From positions 753,151 to 817,150 of the forward strand of contig NZ_KE650771.1 of the NCBI RefSeq assembly GCF_000447295.1: 64,000 bases of DNA. The letters run 5' to 3'. Shown one piece after another: positions 36,445-46,522 of the stretch. Both the position numbers and the translations under genes were made by a program. The notes below the pieces were generated by a model. It did no database searches. It was not told the origin of the DNA and saw only the letters and a program-made list of their open reading frames with translations. Position 1 is the stretch's first letter; every line of letters begins with the position of its first letter. This DNA is from Fischerella sp. PCC 9431 (GTDB lineage Bacteria > Cyanobacteriota > Cyanobacteriia > Cyanobacteriales > Nostocaceae).

Positions 36445-38130
36445 CTAAAACAAATCCAAATCAGTCACTGCGCCAAGACTGCTAGAAGATACCAACTTGG
36501 CATACTTAGCCAGCACACCCTGAGTATAACGGGGTGGGCGAGGTTGCCAATTTTCACGACGACGAGCTAATTCTTCATCAGATAGGTGCAGTTGTAATGA
36601 ACGGGCATGAGCATCAATAGTGATCGTATCGCCTTCTTCTACTAATGCGATCGCACCGCCGACAGCTGCTTCTGGTGCAACATGTCCGACAACCATCCCG
36701 TAAGTACCACCGGAGAATCTACCATCGGTGATTAATCCCACAGAATTGCCCAAACCAGCCCCGATAATTGCTGAGGTGGGAGCAAGCATTTCTCGCATTC
36801 CGGGGCCACCTTTGGGGCCTTCGTAGCGAATCACAATCACATCACCAGCATTGATTTTTTTGGCAAGAATAGCATCTAAGCAAGATTCTTCAGATTCAAA
36901 AACTCGTGCTGGTCCAGTAATTTTCGGGACTTTTACCCCAGTAATTTTTGCTACTGCTCCTTCTGTGGCTAAATTACCTTTCAGGACAGCTAAGTGTCCT
37001 TGAGTATACATCGGGTTATCCCAAGGACGAATCACATCTTGGTTTGGCGAGGGTTCATTTGGTAATTCTGCTAAGACTTCTGCAATTGTTTGACCTGTTA
37101 TAGTCAAGCAATCACCATGTAGTAAATCATGCACAAGTAGCATTTTCATTACCTGGGGAATCCCACCAGCTTTGTGTAAATCAGTAGCTACATATCTACC
37201 ACTTGGTTTTAAATCACACAAAACTGGAACACGAGCGCGAATAGTTTCAAAATCATCAAGACAAAGTTCAACACCAGCAGCACGAGCGATCGCCAAAAAA
37301 TGCAACACAGCATTTGTAGAACCACCAACTGCCATAATCACAGAAATTGCATTCTCAATCGATTTACGTGTGATTATCTGGCGGGGTAAAATTTGCTTCC
37401 GAATCGCTTCTACTAGGGCAAATGCCGAGGCTTCTGTACTGTCGGCTTTTTCTTCGTCTTCAGCTGCCATTGTCGAAGAGTACGGCAAACTCATCCCCAT
37501 TGCTTCAAAGGCAGAGGACATAGTATTAGCTGTATACATTCCCCCACAGGAACCAGCACCAGGACAAGCACTGCGTTCAACTGCCAAAAGCTCATCTTCG
37601 CCTATTTTCCCAGCGCTGTATTCGCCTACCGCTTCAAAAGAACTGACGACGGTTAAGTCACGTCCGTTGTAGTGTCCAGGTTTAATCGTACCGCCATACA
37701 CGAAAATCGCAGGAATATTCATACGAGCGATCGCAATCATTGCTCCTGGCATGTTTTTATCACAACCGCCAATTGCCAGCACTCCATCCATTGTTTGCCC
37801 ATTGCAGGCAGTTTCTATCGAATCAGCAATGACTTCTCGCGACACCAAGGAGTATTTCATCCCCTCGGTTCCCATAGAAATACCATCGCTAATTGTAATT
37901 GTGCCGAATATTTGTGGCATTGCTCCGGCATTCTTAATACCAATTTCTGCCCTTTGCGCCAGTTTGTTGATCCCCATATTGCAAGGGGTAATGGTGCTAT
38001 AACCATTGGCAATGCCAACAATGGCTTTAGTAAAATCTTGATCTTGAAAACCTACAGCCCGCAGCATGGCACGATTAGGCGATCGCTGTACCCCTTGAGT
38101 GACAACTTTGCTTCTCAAATTTTCTGACAT
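36445..38130 (-). CDS. ilvD: Dihydroxy-acid dehydratase
   Basis: A 561-residue iron-sulfur enzyme of branched-chain amino acid and pantothenate synthesis. Cluster-binding cysteines are visible in G-G-C-D-K-N-M-P-G and [17 protein letters not shown]. The C-terminal G-R-F-S-G-G-T-Y-G and G-H-V-A-P-E-A blocks are intact. Length is normal. The upstream 530 bp hold only gene fragments. Confidence 0.96.
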   Translation of the reverse strand: MSENLRSKVVTQGVQRSPNRAMLRAVGFQDQDFTKAIVGIANGYSTITPCNMGINKLAQRAEIGIKNAGAMPQIFGTITISDGISMGTEGMKYSLVSREVIADSIETACNGQTMDGVLAIGGCDKNMPGAMIAIARMNIPAIFVYGGTIKPGHYNGRDLTVVSSFEAVGEYSAGKIGEDELLAVERSACPGAGSCGGMYTANTMSSAFEAMGMSLPYSSTMAAEDEEKADSTEASAFALVEAIRKQILPRQIITRKSIENAISVIMAVGGSTNAVLHFLAIARAAGVELCLDDFETIRARVPVLCDLKPSGRYVATDLHKAGGIPQVMKMLLVHDLLHGDCLTITGQTIAEVLAELPNEPSPNQDVIRPWDNPMYTQGHLAVLKGNLATEGAVAKITGVKVPKITGPARVFESEESCLDAILAKKINAGDVIVIRYEGPKGGPGMREMLAPTSAIIGAGLGNSVGLITDGRFSGGTYGMVVGHVAPEAAVGGAIALVEEGDTITIDAHARSLQLHLSDEELARRRENWQPRPPRYTQGVLAKYAKLVSSSSLGAVTDLDLF

Positions 38131-38306
38131 TGTGATATTTCCTTAGAACTCCTGAATTATTAGATAGCAGAAATTGGGAAAGGTATAAAAATTTTCCTTT
38201 TCCTTCACCTATCTGTTATGGGAGTATCGTACGTAAAGATTTTTCAGATGTCCAATATATATTTATTGACAATTGAAACTTTTAAAATATTAAAACTAGA
38301 GAACCG
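38131..38306. other. Upstream region of ilvD
   Basis: AT-rich with no supported gene. It should hold the ilvD promoter on the minus strand. It borders the fragment zone that begins at 38307. Confidence 0.35.
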
Positions 38307-38390
38307 CGACACCGACGCTATTTTGTTACTGTGGCAGAAGAACTGCATTTCAGCCGAGCTGCTGAACAATTAGAAAATGATAGTTGTGTT
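38307..38390 (+). pseudogene. Fragment of a LysR-type regulator N-terminus
   Basis: One frame reads R-H-R-R-Y-F-V-T-V-A-E-E-L-H-F-S-R-A-A-E-Q-L-E, the conserved beginning of the LysR winged helix. There is no start codon and the recognition helix that should follow is missing. It is a remnant of a lost regulator. Confidence 0.75.
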
Positions 38391-38406
38391 TGGGCCTGTA
38401 TTCAGC

Positions 38407-38534
38407 AAGAAAATCTGGTTGTGGCGCGATCGCTTTAATATTGAATTCGATCTACAAAATTGTACGAGCGCAATTCATATCTGATTAAGGGCGATCGCAT
38501 CACCTTGGTGGATACTTATCACATGATTCTTTAG
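38407..38534 (+). pseudogene. Fragment of a flavodiiron protein (Flv3-like), frameshifted
   Basis: The frame at 38416 reads W-L-W-R-D-R-F-N-I-E-F-D-L-Q-N, matching W-D-R-D-R-F-D-I-E-F-G-L-Q-N of the flv3 gene in this window. The next frame from 38472 reads N-S-Y-L-I-K-G-D-R-I-T-L-V-D-T-Y-H, matching the following Flv segment. The distance between the two matches is one base short of the in-frame spacing, so a single deletion explains the shift. About 35 codons remain of some 570. Confidence 0.8.
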
Positions 38535-38668
38535 CGCCATCAACTTACGTTTGGCACATTTGTGGTAGTAATTATTTCAAAATATCAGAAAATTAGATAA
38601 TTAATTCCATGCCCCTAAATTCCATCAGTGGAACCAATCCAAAATCTAAAATTCTGTTAGAAGATGAC

Positions 38669-39088
38669 TCACCGATAAATTGTGCCATCCGGCATGATAG
38701 CACCCTGCAATAAAGTTCCAGTTAAATATGCACCATACAAATTAGCTTTTTCTAGATTGGCAGCAGTAAAGTCTGCATCTATCAAGTCTGCCATTTTCAG
38801 ATGCGCTCCGTGCAGGGTAGCGCCTGTTAGTTTAGCTTCAAACAGATTTGCTCCATTGAGATTAGCTTCTGTGAGGTTGGCTCCTGTAAGGTTGGCTCTC
38901 ACTAGAGATGCTTCTCTGAGGTTTACTCCTGCGAGGTTTGCTTCGCTTAAATCAACTTCACTCAAAGATGCTCCTTGTAGGTTTGCTCCGCTCAGATTAA
39001 CACCATACAAGTAACCACCAATGAGGTTTGCACCTTTGAAATTTCTTTCTCCCGACTGATAACGTCTGAGAAGTTCGTCTATATGCAT
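38669..39088 (-). CDS. Pentapeptide-repeat protein
   Basis: A 139-residue protein built almost entirely of A-(N/D)-L-x-x repeats, about 20 in tandem (G-A-N-L-x, E-A-N-L-x), predicting a right-handed quadrilateral beta-helix. A short N-terminal helix (M-H-I-D-E-L-L-R-R-Y) precedes the repeats. No membrane segment or fused domain is seen. Cyanobacteria have many such proteins with mostly unknown roles. Confidence 0.9.
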   Translation of the reverse strand: MHIDELLRRYQSGERNFKGANLIGGYLYGVNLSGANLQGASLSEVDLSEANLAGVNLREASLVRANLTGANLTEANLNGANLFEAKLTGATLHGAHLKMADLIDADFTAANLEKANLYGAYLTGTLLQGAIMPDGTIYR

Positions 39089-39269
39089 TGCGATCGCTTT
39101 AAAACTCCTTTACATCCTTAATATATAGTGTGGCTCGCATCACAAAATGTATCAGTTATTTGTGTTACTTAATATTTTTATTAAACAACATATGATCATT
39201 ATTCATTTCATCATTTGAAGCATTGGGCATTGGTATTCTTTGCCATGTCCCATTCCCCATACCCGCGAA

Positions 39270-39294
39270 ATCCCACTTCTTTTAGGGGTGGGAT
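39270..39294. mobile_element. IS200/IS605-like terminal hairpin remnant
   Basis: ATCCCAC and GTGGGAT form a perfect 7-bp stem around an 11-nt loop. Its form and flanking sequence resemble the subterminal hairpins of IS200/IS605 elements in cyanobacteria. No tnpA or tnpB is present, so this would be a scar. Confidence 0.35.
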
Positions 39295-39301
39295 GGCTTA
39301 A

Positions 39302-39403
39302 ATTGCTTCTACATCAGTGTCAGAACCTTCAGTTATGCTCGGTTTATTAAGTATCGCTGGTGTTTGTGTCAAACAACGCAAGCTAAAAAAAGCACAATCA
39401 TAA
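39302..39403 (+). pseudogene. Orphan PEP-CTERM sorting tail
   Basis: Directly after a stop codon, one frame reads S-V-S-E-P-S-V-M-L-G-L-L-S-I-A-G-V-C-V followed by K-Q-R-K-L-K-K. This is the sorting signal of exosortase substrates: the S/P-E-P-S motif, a short hydrophobic segment and a basic end. There is no protein in front of it. It is the last third of a lost secreted protein. Confidence 0.7.
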
Positions 39404-39947
39404 TACAAGCTGCTGCCTTAAAATTAAAGACAGATAACAGGAGCAGTTAGCTCATTTTTTTGTTTATATCCCTAATCAAAGGCTGTTTCAGCTTCCCAGA
39501 CACTTATCTTCTTTATGCTCTACTGCCATTTGTAATTTTATAGAGTATGCTAGTGGAATCTGCTGAGTAAGAAGTGTAAAAACACATAGTTAAGATATTT
39601 CATAGAAGTTGGTAGTCTTAACTATTCTCATTTTCATAGCTCATTCTTTTGACGATGGTTATTCCAAATGTAAATGATAATAACCATCATAATTAATTTT
39701 AAAAGAACTATAAATTGCAACATATTTATAAAAATTTTCTTAATTTTTCTCAATTCAAAATTAAATTTATGTTTTGAGTTAAGATTTTAGTAAGCATGAA
39801 ATAACCATGCAGTTAAATATGATTTGTTTAGTATTTGTAATTAAGTTTGAATAAGTATATATTTTAAATCACTCATAACACTTCAAAAAAACTCTTTGTA
39901 ACTACGATAATTTTTATCTACTTTCAGCCTACAATCGCTAGATCACA

Positions 39948-40373
39948 ATGACAGTTCAATTACTTGCTTTTAAACAACAGTTACCCTCACATAAAAGGGG
40001 GAAAAAAATCTTACTAATAGAAGACAATGACATCAATAGAATGCTATTGAGTGACTATCTTAGTTATTGTAGATATGAAGTCCAAAGTTTTTCAGAAGGT
40101 TCTACTTTTTTTAAGGCAATAGAAACTTTTCAACCTGATTTAATTTTATTAGACCTCAAATTGCCAGACATTGATGGTTATTCTTTATTAGCACAAAAAC
40201 AACAAAAAGCCAATTTGAAATATATATCTATATTTGTAGTTTCTGCATTTGCTTTTAAAGCAGATCAGGAAAAAGCTATGAGATTAGGAGCGCGTCGCTA
40301 CTTTGTCAAACCGATCAATTTAACTGAATTAGTGATGGCAATTGAAGAAGAGTTAGCTTGCCAGTGTCTATAA
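39948..40373 (+). CDS. Single-domain response regulator
   Basis: A 141-residue protein with only a CheY-like receiver domain after a 17-residue N-terminal extension. The acidic pair is Glu25-Asp26, the phosphoacceptor is Asp69 in L-I-L-L-D-L-K-L-P, the switch residue is Ser99 in F-V-V-S-A, and Lys121 lies in F-V-K-P. It has no output domain, so it would act through protein contacts or a phosphorelay. No histidine kinase is adjacent. Confidence 0.9.
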   Translation: MTVQLLAFKQQLPSHKRGKKILLIEDNDINRMLLSDYLSYCRYEVQSFSEGSTFFKAIETFQPDLILLDLKLPDIDGYSLLAQKQQKANLKYISIFVVSAFAFKADQEKAMRLGARRYFVKPINLTELVMAIEEELACQCL

Positions 40374-40393
40374 CCTTTTAGTTAGGCAAATAC

Positions 40394-40576
40394 TTATTGA
40401 TTCTGTTTTTGTTCGGTTATAAATTTTTCAAAATCGTAACTCATATTTTGTACATAGTTTCCAATTTGTGAGATTTTTAGTTGTGCTTGAGCCAACGTTA
40501 GCATTGCTGTCTGTAATTCGTTAAGTGTTTCAGCTATAGCGTCACGATATTGGTCTTCAAACTCTTGTAGATTCAT
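40394..40576 (-). CDS. Small helical protein, unknown
   Basis: A 60-residue, mostly helical protein (M-N-L-Q-E-F-E-D-Q-Y-R-D-A-I-A-E), with heptad-like spacing of Leu and Ile and many Gln residues, compatible with a coiled coil. The start at 40576 is chosen because GGAGGA lies about eight bases upstream; the frame can extend to 40600. It is convergent with the response regulator, with 20 bp between stops. No family is recognised. Confidence 0.6.
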   Translation of the reverse strand: MNLQEFEDQYRDAIAETLNELQTAMLTLAQAQLKISQIGNYVQNMSYDFEKFITEQKQNQ

Positions 40577-41116
40577 AATTTTATCCTCCAACAAATTCAT
40601 TTGATTTTAGAAGAATACTAAGTTGATTAGTTTTTTGATATTAGTAATTGGCTTTATTGTTGCGCTTCAAAAAGAATTCAATTTTAATTCATGAGCTTTA
40701 AGTTAATCATATTGATGATTAATAATAATCTATAGAAAATAATTTTTAAATCCGTCATTTCGCTTAATCCTGAATCAACGAATCATCAAGGAAAAAATAC
40801 AATAAATATTTTTTTGTTAATCGAAACTTTGTAAAAATCTATGAATTAAAAATATGATTAAATTCTATTAAATTAATTGTAATGAGAAAGTGAGGTTAAA
40901 AAATATCAGCTGGAATCGGTAAATCTTAGATGAAAAATAAAATTTCATCAAGTGCTGTTAAAAAAAATAGTGCAATATACAGTACTGTTTACTTAACAAC
41001 TCACTAAAATCGAATAGCAAAACTCCATGAGCAGGAAAGCATAAGAACCACAGCTAAAAACAGTGAGATTACTTAAAATAAATATAGGTAAAATGTAAAG
41101 TTACCAAACTCTGGTT
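40577..41116. other. AT-rich gene-free region
   Basis: No gene, repeat or strong hairpin seen. It separates the divergent small helical gene and uvrC and should contain both promoters. Confidence 0.4.
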
Positions 41117-43033
41117 GTGACAACATCTGCTCAAACACTACCGCTACTCAAAGATCCGCAACGCCTAGAAAATCGTCTGGCTGAAATTCCGCCAGAACCG
41201 GGAGTTTACTTGATGCGAGACGGGAGCGATCGCATTATCTATATAGGTAAGTCACGCAAGCTGCGATCGCGTGTTCGTTCATATTTTCGGGAATCACAGA
41301 AACTGAGCGAACGTATAGCCACAATGGTAAGGCAAGTGACAGAAATTGAATTCATTGTCACTGATACTGAAGCTGAAGCCTTGGCACTGGAAGCGAATCT
41401 GATCAAGCAACACCTGCCATACTTCAATGTACTGCTTAAAGACGATAAAAAGTATCCCTACCTTTGCATCACTTGGTCAGAAGAATACCCACGGATTTAT
41501 ATCACCCGTAAACGCCTACTCAGTAACCAAAAAGATAAATATTATGGGCCTTATACAGACTCTCACACATTGCGGGAGATTTTGCGCCTGTGCAAACGAA
41601 TATTTCCTTTACGTCAACGACCGCAACCACTCTTTAAAGATCGTCCTTGCTTAAATTTCGACTTAGGACGCTGTCCGGGTGTGTGTCAGTCGCTAATTTC
41701 TCCAGAAGAATATCGCAAAATTGTGCAGAAAGTGGCGATGGTGTTCCAAGGAAGAAGCAGTGAACTGATCGATATCCTCACAGAACAAATGCACAAGCAA
41801 GCAGAATTGTTGAATTTTGAAGCTGCGGCGCGATTTCGCGATCAAATTAACGGCTTAAAGTCTTTGACTGCTGATCAAAAAGTATCCTTACCCGATGATA
41901 CAGTTTCCCGCGATGCGATCGCTCTAGCAGCAGATGCTCAACACGCTTGCATTCAATTATTCCAAATTCGCGCTGGGAAATTAGTTGGACGTTTGGCGTT
42001 TGTTGCAGAAGCACCCCCCCTTTCATCCCCTCCGCTTGCAGGAGGGAACGAGGGAGAATTAATAGGAGCAATTTTACAACGTGTCTTGGAAGAACACTAC
42101 CAAACTGCCGAAGCAGTGGAAATTCCTACAGAAATTTTAGTGCAACACGAATTGCCAGAACCTGATATTTTGGCAGATGTGCTGACACAGCGCAAAGGTA
42201 GAAAAGTGACGATAGTAGCTCCCCAGCGCCAAACTAAAGCAGAATTAATTGAGATGGTAGAGCGAAATGCTCACTACGAATTGCAAAGAATGCAAAAATT
42301 GAGCGATCGCAACCAACAAGCGATGGAAGATTTAGCTGCGATCCTTGACTTACCCGAATTACCCCACCGCATCGAAGGTTATGATATTTCTCATATCCAA
42401 GGTTCTAATGCAGTAGCTTCTCAAGTTGTATTTATTGACGGTTTACCTGCAAAACAATACTATCGTCATTACAAAATTAAAAATCCTACGGTGACAGTCG
42501 GACACTCAGATGATTTTGCGAGTTTAGCCGAAGTGATTGGACGGCGCTTTCGCAAGTATGCTGAAGATCCACAGCTACAACGCCTGGGGAATCCAGACTG
42601 GCCGGATTTAGTTATGATTGATGGTGGTAAAGGTCAACTATCATCGGTTGTCGCAGTCTTACAAGAAATGAATTTGTTGGAAGACTTGCGCGTGATTAGT
42701 TTGGCGAAAAAGCGAGAAGAAATATTTCTACCAGGAGAATCTCAACCACTTTCCACCGACGCAGAACAGTCAGGAGTTCAACTATTGCGACGGTTGCGAG
42801 ACGAAGCGCATCGGTTTGCTGTGAGTTTTCATCGTCAACAACGCAGTGATAAATTGAAGCGATCGCGTTTAGATGAAATTCCTGGTTTAGGACATCATCG
42901 CCAAAAGCAACTTTTGGGACACTTTCGTTCTGTTGATTATATTCGGCAAGCTACACCTGCACAACTGGCTGAAGTTTCTGGGATTGGTCCACGCTTGGCT
43001 CAAGAAATCTATGATTATTTTCATCCTTCTTGA
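41117..43033 (+). CDS. uvrC: UvrABC excinuclease subunit C
   Basis: A 638-residue nucleotide-excision repair nuclease that makes both incisions around DNA lesions. It has an N-terminal GIY-YIG nuclease (P-G-V-Y-L-M and [10 protein letters not shown]), a Cys-rich stretch ([13 protein letters not shown]), a UVR motif ([12 protein letters not shown]), an RNase H-like domain (G-Y-D-I-S-H-I-Q-G and M-I-D-G-G-K-G-Q-L) and C-terminal helix-hairpin-helix motifs. The GTG start fits the family N-terminus. About 18 residues coded by 42012-42065 ([14 protein letters not shown]) are an in-frame palindromic-repeat insertion between the UVR and RNase H parts. Confidence 0.96.
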   Translation: MTTSAQTLPLLKDPQRLENRLAEIPPEPGVYLMRDGSDRIIYIGKSRKLRSRVRSYFRESQKLSERIATMVRQVTEIEFIVTDTEAEALALEANLIKQHLPYFNVLLKDDKKYPYLCITWSEEYPRIYITRKRLLSNQKDKYYGPYTDSHTLREILRLCKRIFPLRQRPQPLFKDRPCLNFDLGRCPGVCQSLISPEEYRKIVQKVAMVFQGRSSELIDILTEQMHKQAELLNFEAAARFRDQINGLKSLTADQKVSLPDDTVSRDAIALAADAQHACIQLFQIRAGKLVGRLAFVAEAPPLSSPPLAGGNEGELIGAILQRVLEEHYQTAEAVEIPTEILVQHELPEPDILADVLTQRKGRKVTIVAPQRQTKAELIEMVERNAHYELQRMQKLSDRNQQAMEDLAAILDLPELPHRIEGYDISHIQGSNAVASQVVFIDGLPAKQYYRHYKIKNPTVTVGHSDDFASLAEVIGRRFRKYAEDPQLQRLGNPDWPDLVMIDGGKGQLSSVVAVLQEMNLLEDLRVISLAKKREEIFLPGESQPLSTDAEQSGVQLLRRLRDEAHRFAVSFHRQQRSDKLKRSRLDEIPGLGHHRQKQLLGHFRSVDYIRQATPAQLAEVSGIGPRLAQEIYDYFHPS

Positions 43034-43791
43034 AGTAAACACATGAAATTATAAGAAATTATGGGTAATTGATAATTAGGAAAACCCATTATCCATTACC
43101 CATTACCCATTACCCATTACTAATCATTAGATTAGCAAATGCTGCTAATGGTATTCATCTATTAATCGAAATATTTCCTTAAATTTTCTGACAGGAGTTT
43201 AATCATAACTCCCATAGCAACAAAAAATTGATATCACTTCAAAATTAACACTTTGTTACTGGAACTAAGAAAGTGTTAATTTTTTAGCTATTTGTTACTC
43301 ACGCTACTGTTTGTCAAAGCATTTCATGGTGAATCTATAATTAGAGACTATTTTTTACTCAAGTATAAAAATTTAGACAAACACACAAAGCCCAAAATAT
43401 AAGTACTACTACCGTTTAACACTAGGGCAGATAAGTAATCATGAGTCTGAAACTATGGTACTTATCAAAGTTTTCGTTTTTGAGAATAAAATTCCCATTT
43501 TTTACTGACAGACAATAATGAAAATGACTATAAGACTATAACTATCAAAGCATTACGCTCAGGGATCACTATTTCTATAAGAGTCTGGCAAATCAAAAAC
43601 TCAACTTTATATCTAAAGTAGGATGGTTATATAACAGAAATATTAAGATAATAAAAAATATATCGACGATTAATCTTTTATAGATTAGTTTGATATTACC
43701 CAAGAAAATAAAAAAATGATTTTAGTCAAAAATGTCTAAATAAAAATTTAGTGACGCTGATATTTTCACAGCTTTTACAAACAACCAAATT
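43034..43791. other. Gene-free region with ATTACCC repeats and a terminator-like hairpin
   Basis: No supported gene. It holds tandem CCCATTA heptamers at about 43085-43125 and a hairpin at 43245-43285. The rest is AT-rich. Confidence 0.5.
43245..43285 (+). terminator. Terminator-like hairpin downstream of uvrC
   Basis: TTAACACTTT (43245-43254) and AAAGTGTTAA (43270-43279) form a 10-bp stem followed by TTTTTT. It lies 210 bp beyond uvrC, so it ends a long uvrC transcript or a separate short RNA. Confidence 0.6.
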
Positions 43792-43995
43792 ATGATGATG
43801 GCCAGAGGTTATCAAATGCAGACAGTACAAAAAATTCACTGTCCAAACTGTGGTAGTGAAGGTGAAAGATATTATATTTTGGATAGACAATTAACTCGGA
43901 CGCAATGCCAGAACTGTGACTACTTAATGGTATGTTGCACACTTACAGGGAAAGTGATCGAAGCTTACGCACCTGGAATTGATGCACGGCGATAA
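43792..43995 (+). CDS. Small zinc-ribbon protein
   Basis: A 67-residue protein with two CxxC knuckles (H-C-P-N-C-G-S and Q-C-Q-N-C-D-Y), which should bind one zinc ion. The later start at 43816 (M-Q-T-V-Q-K) has a better ribosome-binding site (AGAGG) and may be the real one. Related cyanobacterial proteins are sometimes labelled as PriA fragments, which the short length does not support. Function unknown. Confidence 0.7.
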   Translation: MMMARGYQMQTVQKIHCPNCGSEGERYYILDRQLTRTQCQNCDYLMVCCTLTGKVIEAYAPGIDARR

Positions 43996-44036
43996 TTAAG
44001 TTATATCAGTTTATTTCTTGTACCAATTTAGTATCT

Positions 44037-44070
44037 GCCAGAGAATTAATTCTCTGGCTAATAGCATAAG
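44037..44070 (+). repeat. Twin-hairpin element, copy 2 (second hairpin degenerate)
   Basis: GCCAGAGAATT and AATTCTCTGGC form an 11-bp perfect palindrome, followed by TAATAGCATAAGTC, the linker shared with the other copies. The second hairpin is not well formed. A separate TAACTGA-t-TCAGTTA palindrome (44083-44097) overlaps the rlmN stop. The element lies between two convergent genes. Confidence 0.7.
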
Positions 44071-44094
44071 TCCGATAACTGATAACTGATTCAG

Positions 44095-45159
44095 TTAATG
44101 CTTATTCGCTCGTAATTGTCCACAAGCAGCATCTGCTTCTAAACCACGAGAGTAACGTACGCTGACGGCGATATGTTGCTGTTTGAGGACTTTTACAAAA
44201 GCTTGAATTTGATCACGGTTGGGGCGTTTGTAGTCAACTTCGGAAATGGGATTATAGGGAATTAAATTAACATGACTTTGGAATCCCCGGAGTCTTTTTG
44301 CTAGTTCAGTGGCGTGTTCTGGTAAATCATTAACACCAGCAAGTAAAATATATTCAAAAGATACTCGTCGCCCTGTGATCTCGACATATTCGCGACATTC
44401 AGTGAGTAAATCTTCTATTTTGTAGGGACGGGCGCTAGGAATGAGTTTTTCCCGCAGTGCTTGATTAGGTGCATGTAGACTCACCGCGAGGGTAACTTGC
44501 AATTTGTTTTCAGCAAACTGACGGATGCGATCGCGGATTCCGACAGTCGAAACAGTCATATTACGCTGTCCAATCCCCACATCTTGATTGAGAGATTGGA
44601 TCGCACCCAGGACATTATCTGTATTTAGTAGGGGTTCACCCATACCCATAAATACTATATTGCTCACTCGTTGCTGAAAATCTTCTTGGACTGTTAGCAC
44701 TTGATCAACAATTTCATGTCGTGCCAAATTACGCTTATAACCACCTTTACCAGTAGCGCAGAAATCACACGCCATTGGACAACCCACTTGAGTAGAAACG
44801 CAAACTGTGAGACGCTTTTCTGTAGGGATACCGACAGTCTCAATAATAAATCCATCTGACAGTTTTAAAAGATACTTGACAGTACCATCAGGGGCAACTG
44901 AGCGGTAATGTATGGTAGAACGCCCAACCGGAATTTCTGCAACTTCTGCACGCCATTGTTTAGGAAAAACAGAGATATCAGCAAGCGATCGCACTCCTTT
45001 GTTATAAATCCAATCATGCAGCTGCTTCCCTCGATAACCTGGTTGTCCCTGCTGTTGCACCCAAGCAGTTAACTCCGTCACAGAAGCACCTAGCAACGGA
45101 GGAATTGTTATTTTTTTATTGGGTGAATCAACCTCAGACAAAACAGGCGTAACAGACAT
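44095..45159 (-). CDS. rlmN: Dual-specificity RNA methyltransferase RlmN
   Basis: A 354-residue radical-SAM enzyme that methylates C2 of A2503 in 23S rRNA and A37 in some tRNAs. The iron-sulfur site C-x3-C-x2-C is seen as [18 protein letters not shown] and the C-terminal catalytic Cys in A-D-A-A-C-G-Q-L-R are intact. Length is normal. Confidence 0.96.
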   Translation of the reverse strand: MSVTPVLSEVDSPNKKITIPPLLGASVTELTAWVQQQGQPGYRGKQLHDWIYNKGVRSLADISVFPKQWRAEVAEIPVGRSTIHYRSVAPDGTVKYLLKLSDGFIIETVGIPTEKRLTVCVSTQVGCPMACDFCATGKGGYKRNLARHEIVDQVLTVQEDFQQRVSNIVFMGMGEPLLNTDNVLGAIQSLNQDVGIGQRNMTVSTVGIRDRIRQFAENKLQVTLAVSLHAPNQALREKLIPSARPYKIEDLLTECREYVEITGRRVSFEYILLAGVNDLPEHATELAKRLRGFQSHVNLIPYNPISEVDYKRPNRDQIQAFVKVLKQQHIAVSVRYSRGLEADAACGQLRANKH

Positions 45160-45395
45160 AATTAATCACAATTTCATGCTGGCATATCTATGTTATCTCA
45201 AGGTCATTCGATTTTAGATTTTAGATTTTGGATTTTGGATTTACTCTAAAGATAAATTTGCTTGATCATGCAAACATCAAAATCGGGTGCTGGAAAAGTT
45301 ATTTTCAACACCCGGTTGGTGATAAATTTATTTATTTCCAACTTGAAAGTACTTTCAAAACTAATTTTCTACGCAAATTAGTTAAATAGAAAAAA

Positions 45396-45749
45396 TCAAC
45401 CAAAAGTCGTACTATTCCAACCCCACATATAGCCTTTGGCGTCATTAAACTCAATATAAATCCGATGTTTTGGTATCCCTAACGCTTGATTAATTTCCTG
45501 ACAAAAATCTTGACTCATTACCTGAGTTTGATCAGGCTTCATTGTGCCAACACTTTTAATTTCTACGTAACACACTGGATCTGTATTTCCAGCAAATGTC
45601 ATCGGGATTCCTGGCTCAAAAGCTGTCATCACATAGGATTCTGGTTTACCAGTATGCTTGGCTAATTTCCCTGAGAGGTTTTTTAGCATTGCTTCAATTT
45701 CAGTTTTTTCAGGTGCAGAAACAGAAGTTTGAACTTTAATCAAAGGCAT
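45396..45749 (-). CDS. MIF-like tautomerase-family protein
   Basis: A 117-residue protein of the macrophage-migration-inhibitory-factor/phenylpyruvate tautomerase fold. The start at 45749 is chosen because it exposes Pro2 (M-P-L-I-K-V-Q-T), the catalytic N-terminal proline of the family; the longer frame to 45806 would bury it. Y-V-M-T-A-F-E-P and I-P-K-H-R-I-Y-I-E-F-N-D are family-like. Tautomerase activity is inferred. Confidence 0.85.
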   Translation of the reverse strand: MPLIKVQTSVSAPEKTEIEAMLKNLSGKLAKHTGKPESYVMTAFEPGIPMTFAGNTDPVCYVEIKSVGTMKPDQTQVMSQDFCQEINQALGIPKHRIYIEFNDAKGYMWGWNSTTFG

Positions 45750-45827
45750 AATTTTTTGGATTTTGGTTGATTGTTGATGATTTTTATTGTTATAAACTAC
45801 TAACAACTAACCACTGACTATTAATTA

Positions 45828-46307
45828 CTAACCACCATACTGCCAACCTGTTGTTTCTAGTAGTAGCTGTTTACCTTCACGATGTACACCAGCAGCTATT
45901 ACTTCACCCACGAATACACTGTGATCACCTTTCATCACTGCATCAACAACTTGACATTCAATATATCCCAAAGAATCGGAAATAATCGGACAACCTGTTT
46001 CACCTAGATAAAATTCTACATCCTCAAATTTATTTCCCACACGACGCATCTGTTTGAAGAACTTCTGTGCTGTATCTTTTTGTCCTTCTTCTAAGAAGCT
46101 AATTGTAAATACCCCACTGTTTTTGATCATCTGATGAGAAATAGAATTTTGGTTGACACAATTTACAACCAATGGGGGTTTAAATGAAGCCTGCATTAAC
46201 CAGCTAGCCGTGAAACCATTGATTTCTTCCCCATCTTTAACACCACAGATATAGAGTCCGTGGGGTATTTTCAACAGCATAGTTTTTTTTGCCTGTTCGT
46301 CCAGCAT
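45828..46307 (-). CDS. Flavin reductase-like (FMN split-barrel) protein
   Basis: A 159-residue single-domain protein with the flavin-reductase fold: P-H-G-L-Y-I-C-G-V-K-D-G, N-G-F-T-A-S-W-L-M-Q-A-S-F-K-P-P and G-D-H-S-V-F-V-G-E-V at the end. The T-A-S-W-x-x-Q-A-S-F segment mirrors M-L-A-S-W-V-S-Q-A-S-F in the C-terminal domains of Flv1 and Flv3 in this window, so it is a stand-alone relative. It probably reduces FMN or FAD with NAD(P)H; the partner is unknown. It lies 79 bp upstream of the MIF-like gene, possibly co-transcribed. Confidence 0.87.
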   Translation of the reverse strand: MLDEQAKKTMLLKIPHGLYICGVKDGEEINGFTASWLMQASFKPPLVVNCVNQNSISHQMIKNSGVFTISFLEEGQKDTAQKFFKQMRRVGNKFEDVEFYLGETGCPIISDSLGYIECQVVDAVMKGDHSVFVGEVIAAGVHREGKQLLLETTGWQYGG

Positions 46308-46522
46308 CGGTTGATCTACCTAATATTTTTTCTACACTGCTAAGTCTAACGAACAGAAGGAGCTGTAGTACAGGTATATTTTTATGAAGAGAATAAACCT
46401 CTAACAAAAGGTATAATTACTGTGAATTGGGGTGCATCTTTCAGGGTAAAGGGGAAAAGATTTTTCAATTCCCCTTATCCTTCACAATTTATGCTTTCCT
46501 CAAGTTGCAACCAAAAGTCTTG

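Larger units (their letters stand above)
39089..39947. other. Region with gene remnants, otherwise gene-free
   Basis: It contains an IS200/IS605-like terminal hairpin (39270-39294) and an orphan PEP-CTERM tail (39302-39403). The remainder to 39947 is very AT-rich and should contain the response-regulator promoter. Confidence 0.5.

Noticed and set aside
37172-38127. Long plus-strand frames opposite ilvD
   Set aside because: Antisense shadows of a highly conserved enzyme gene.
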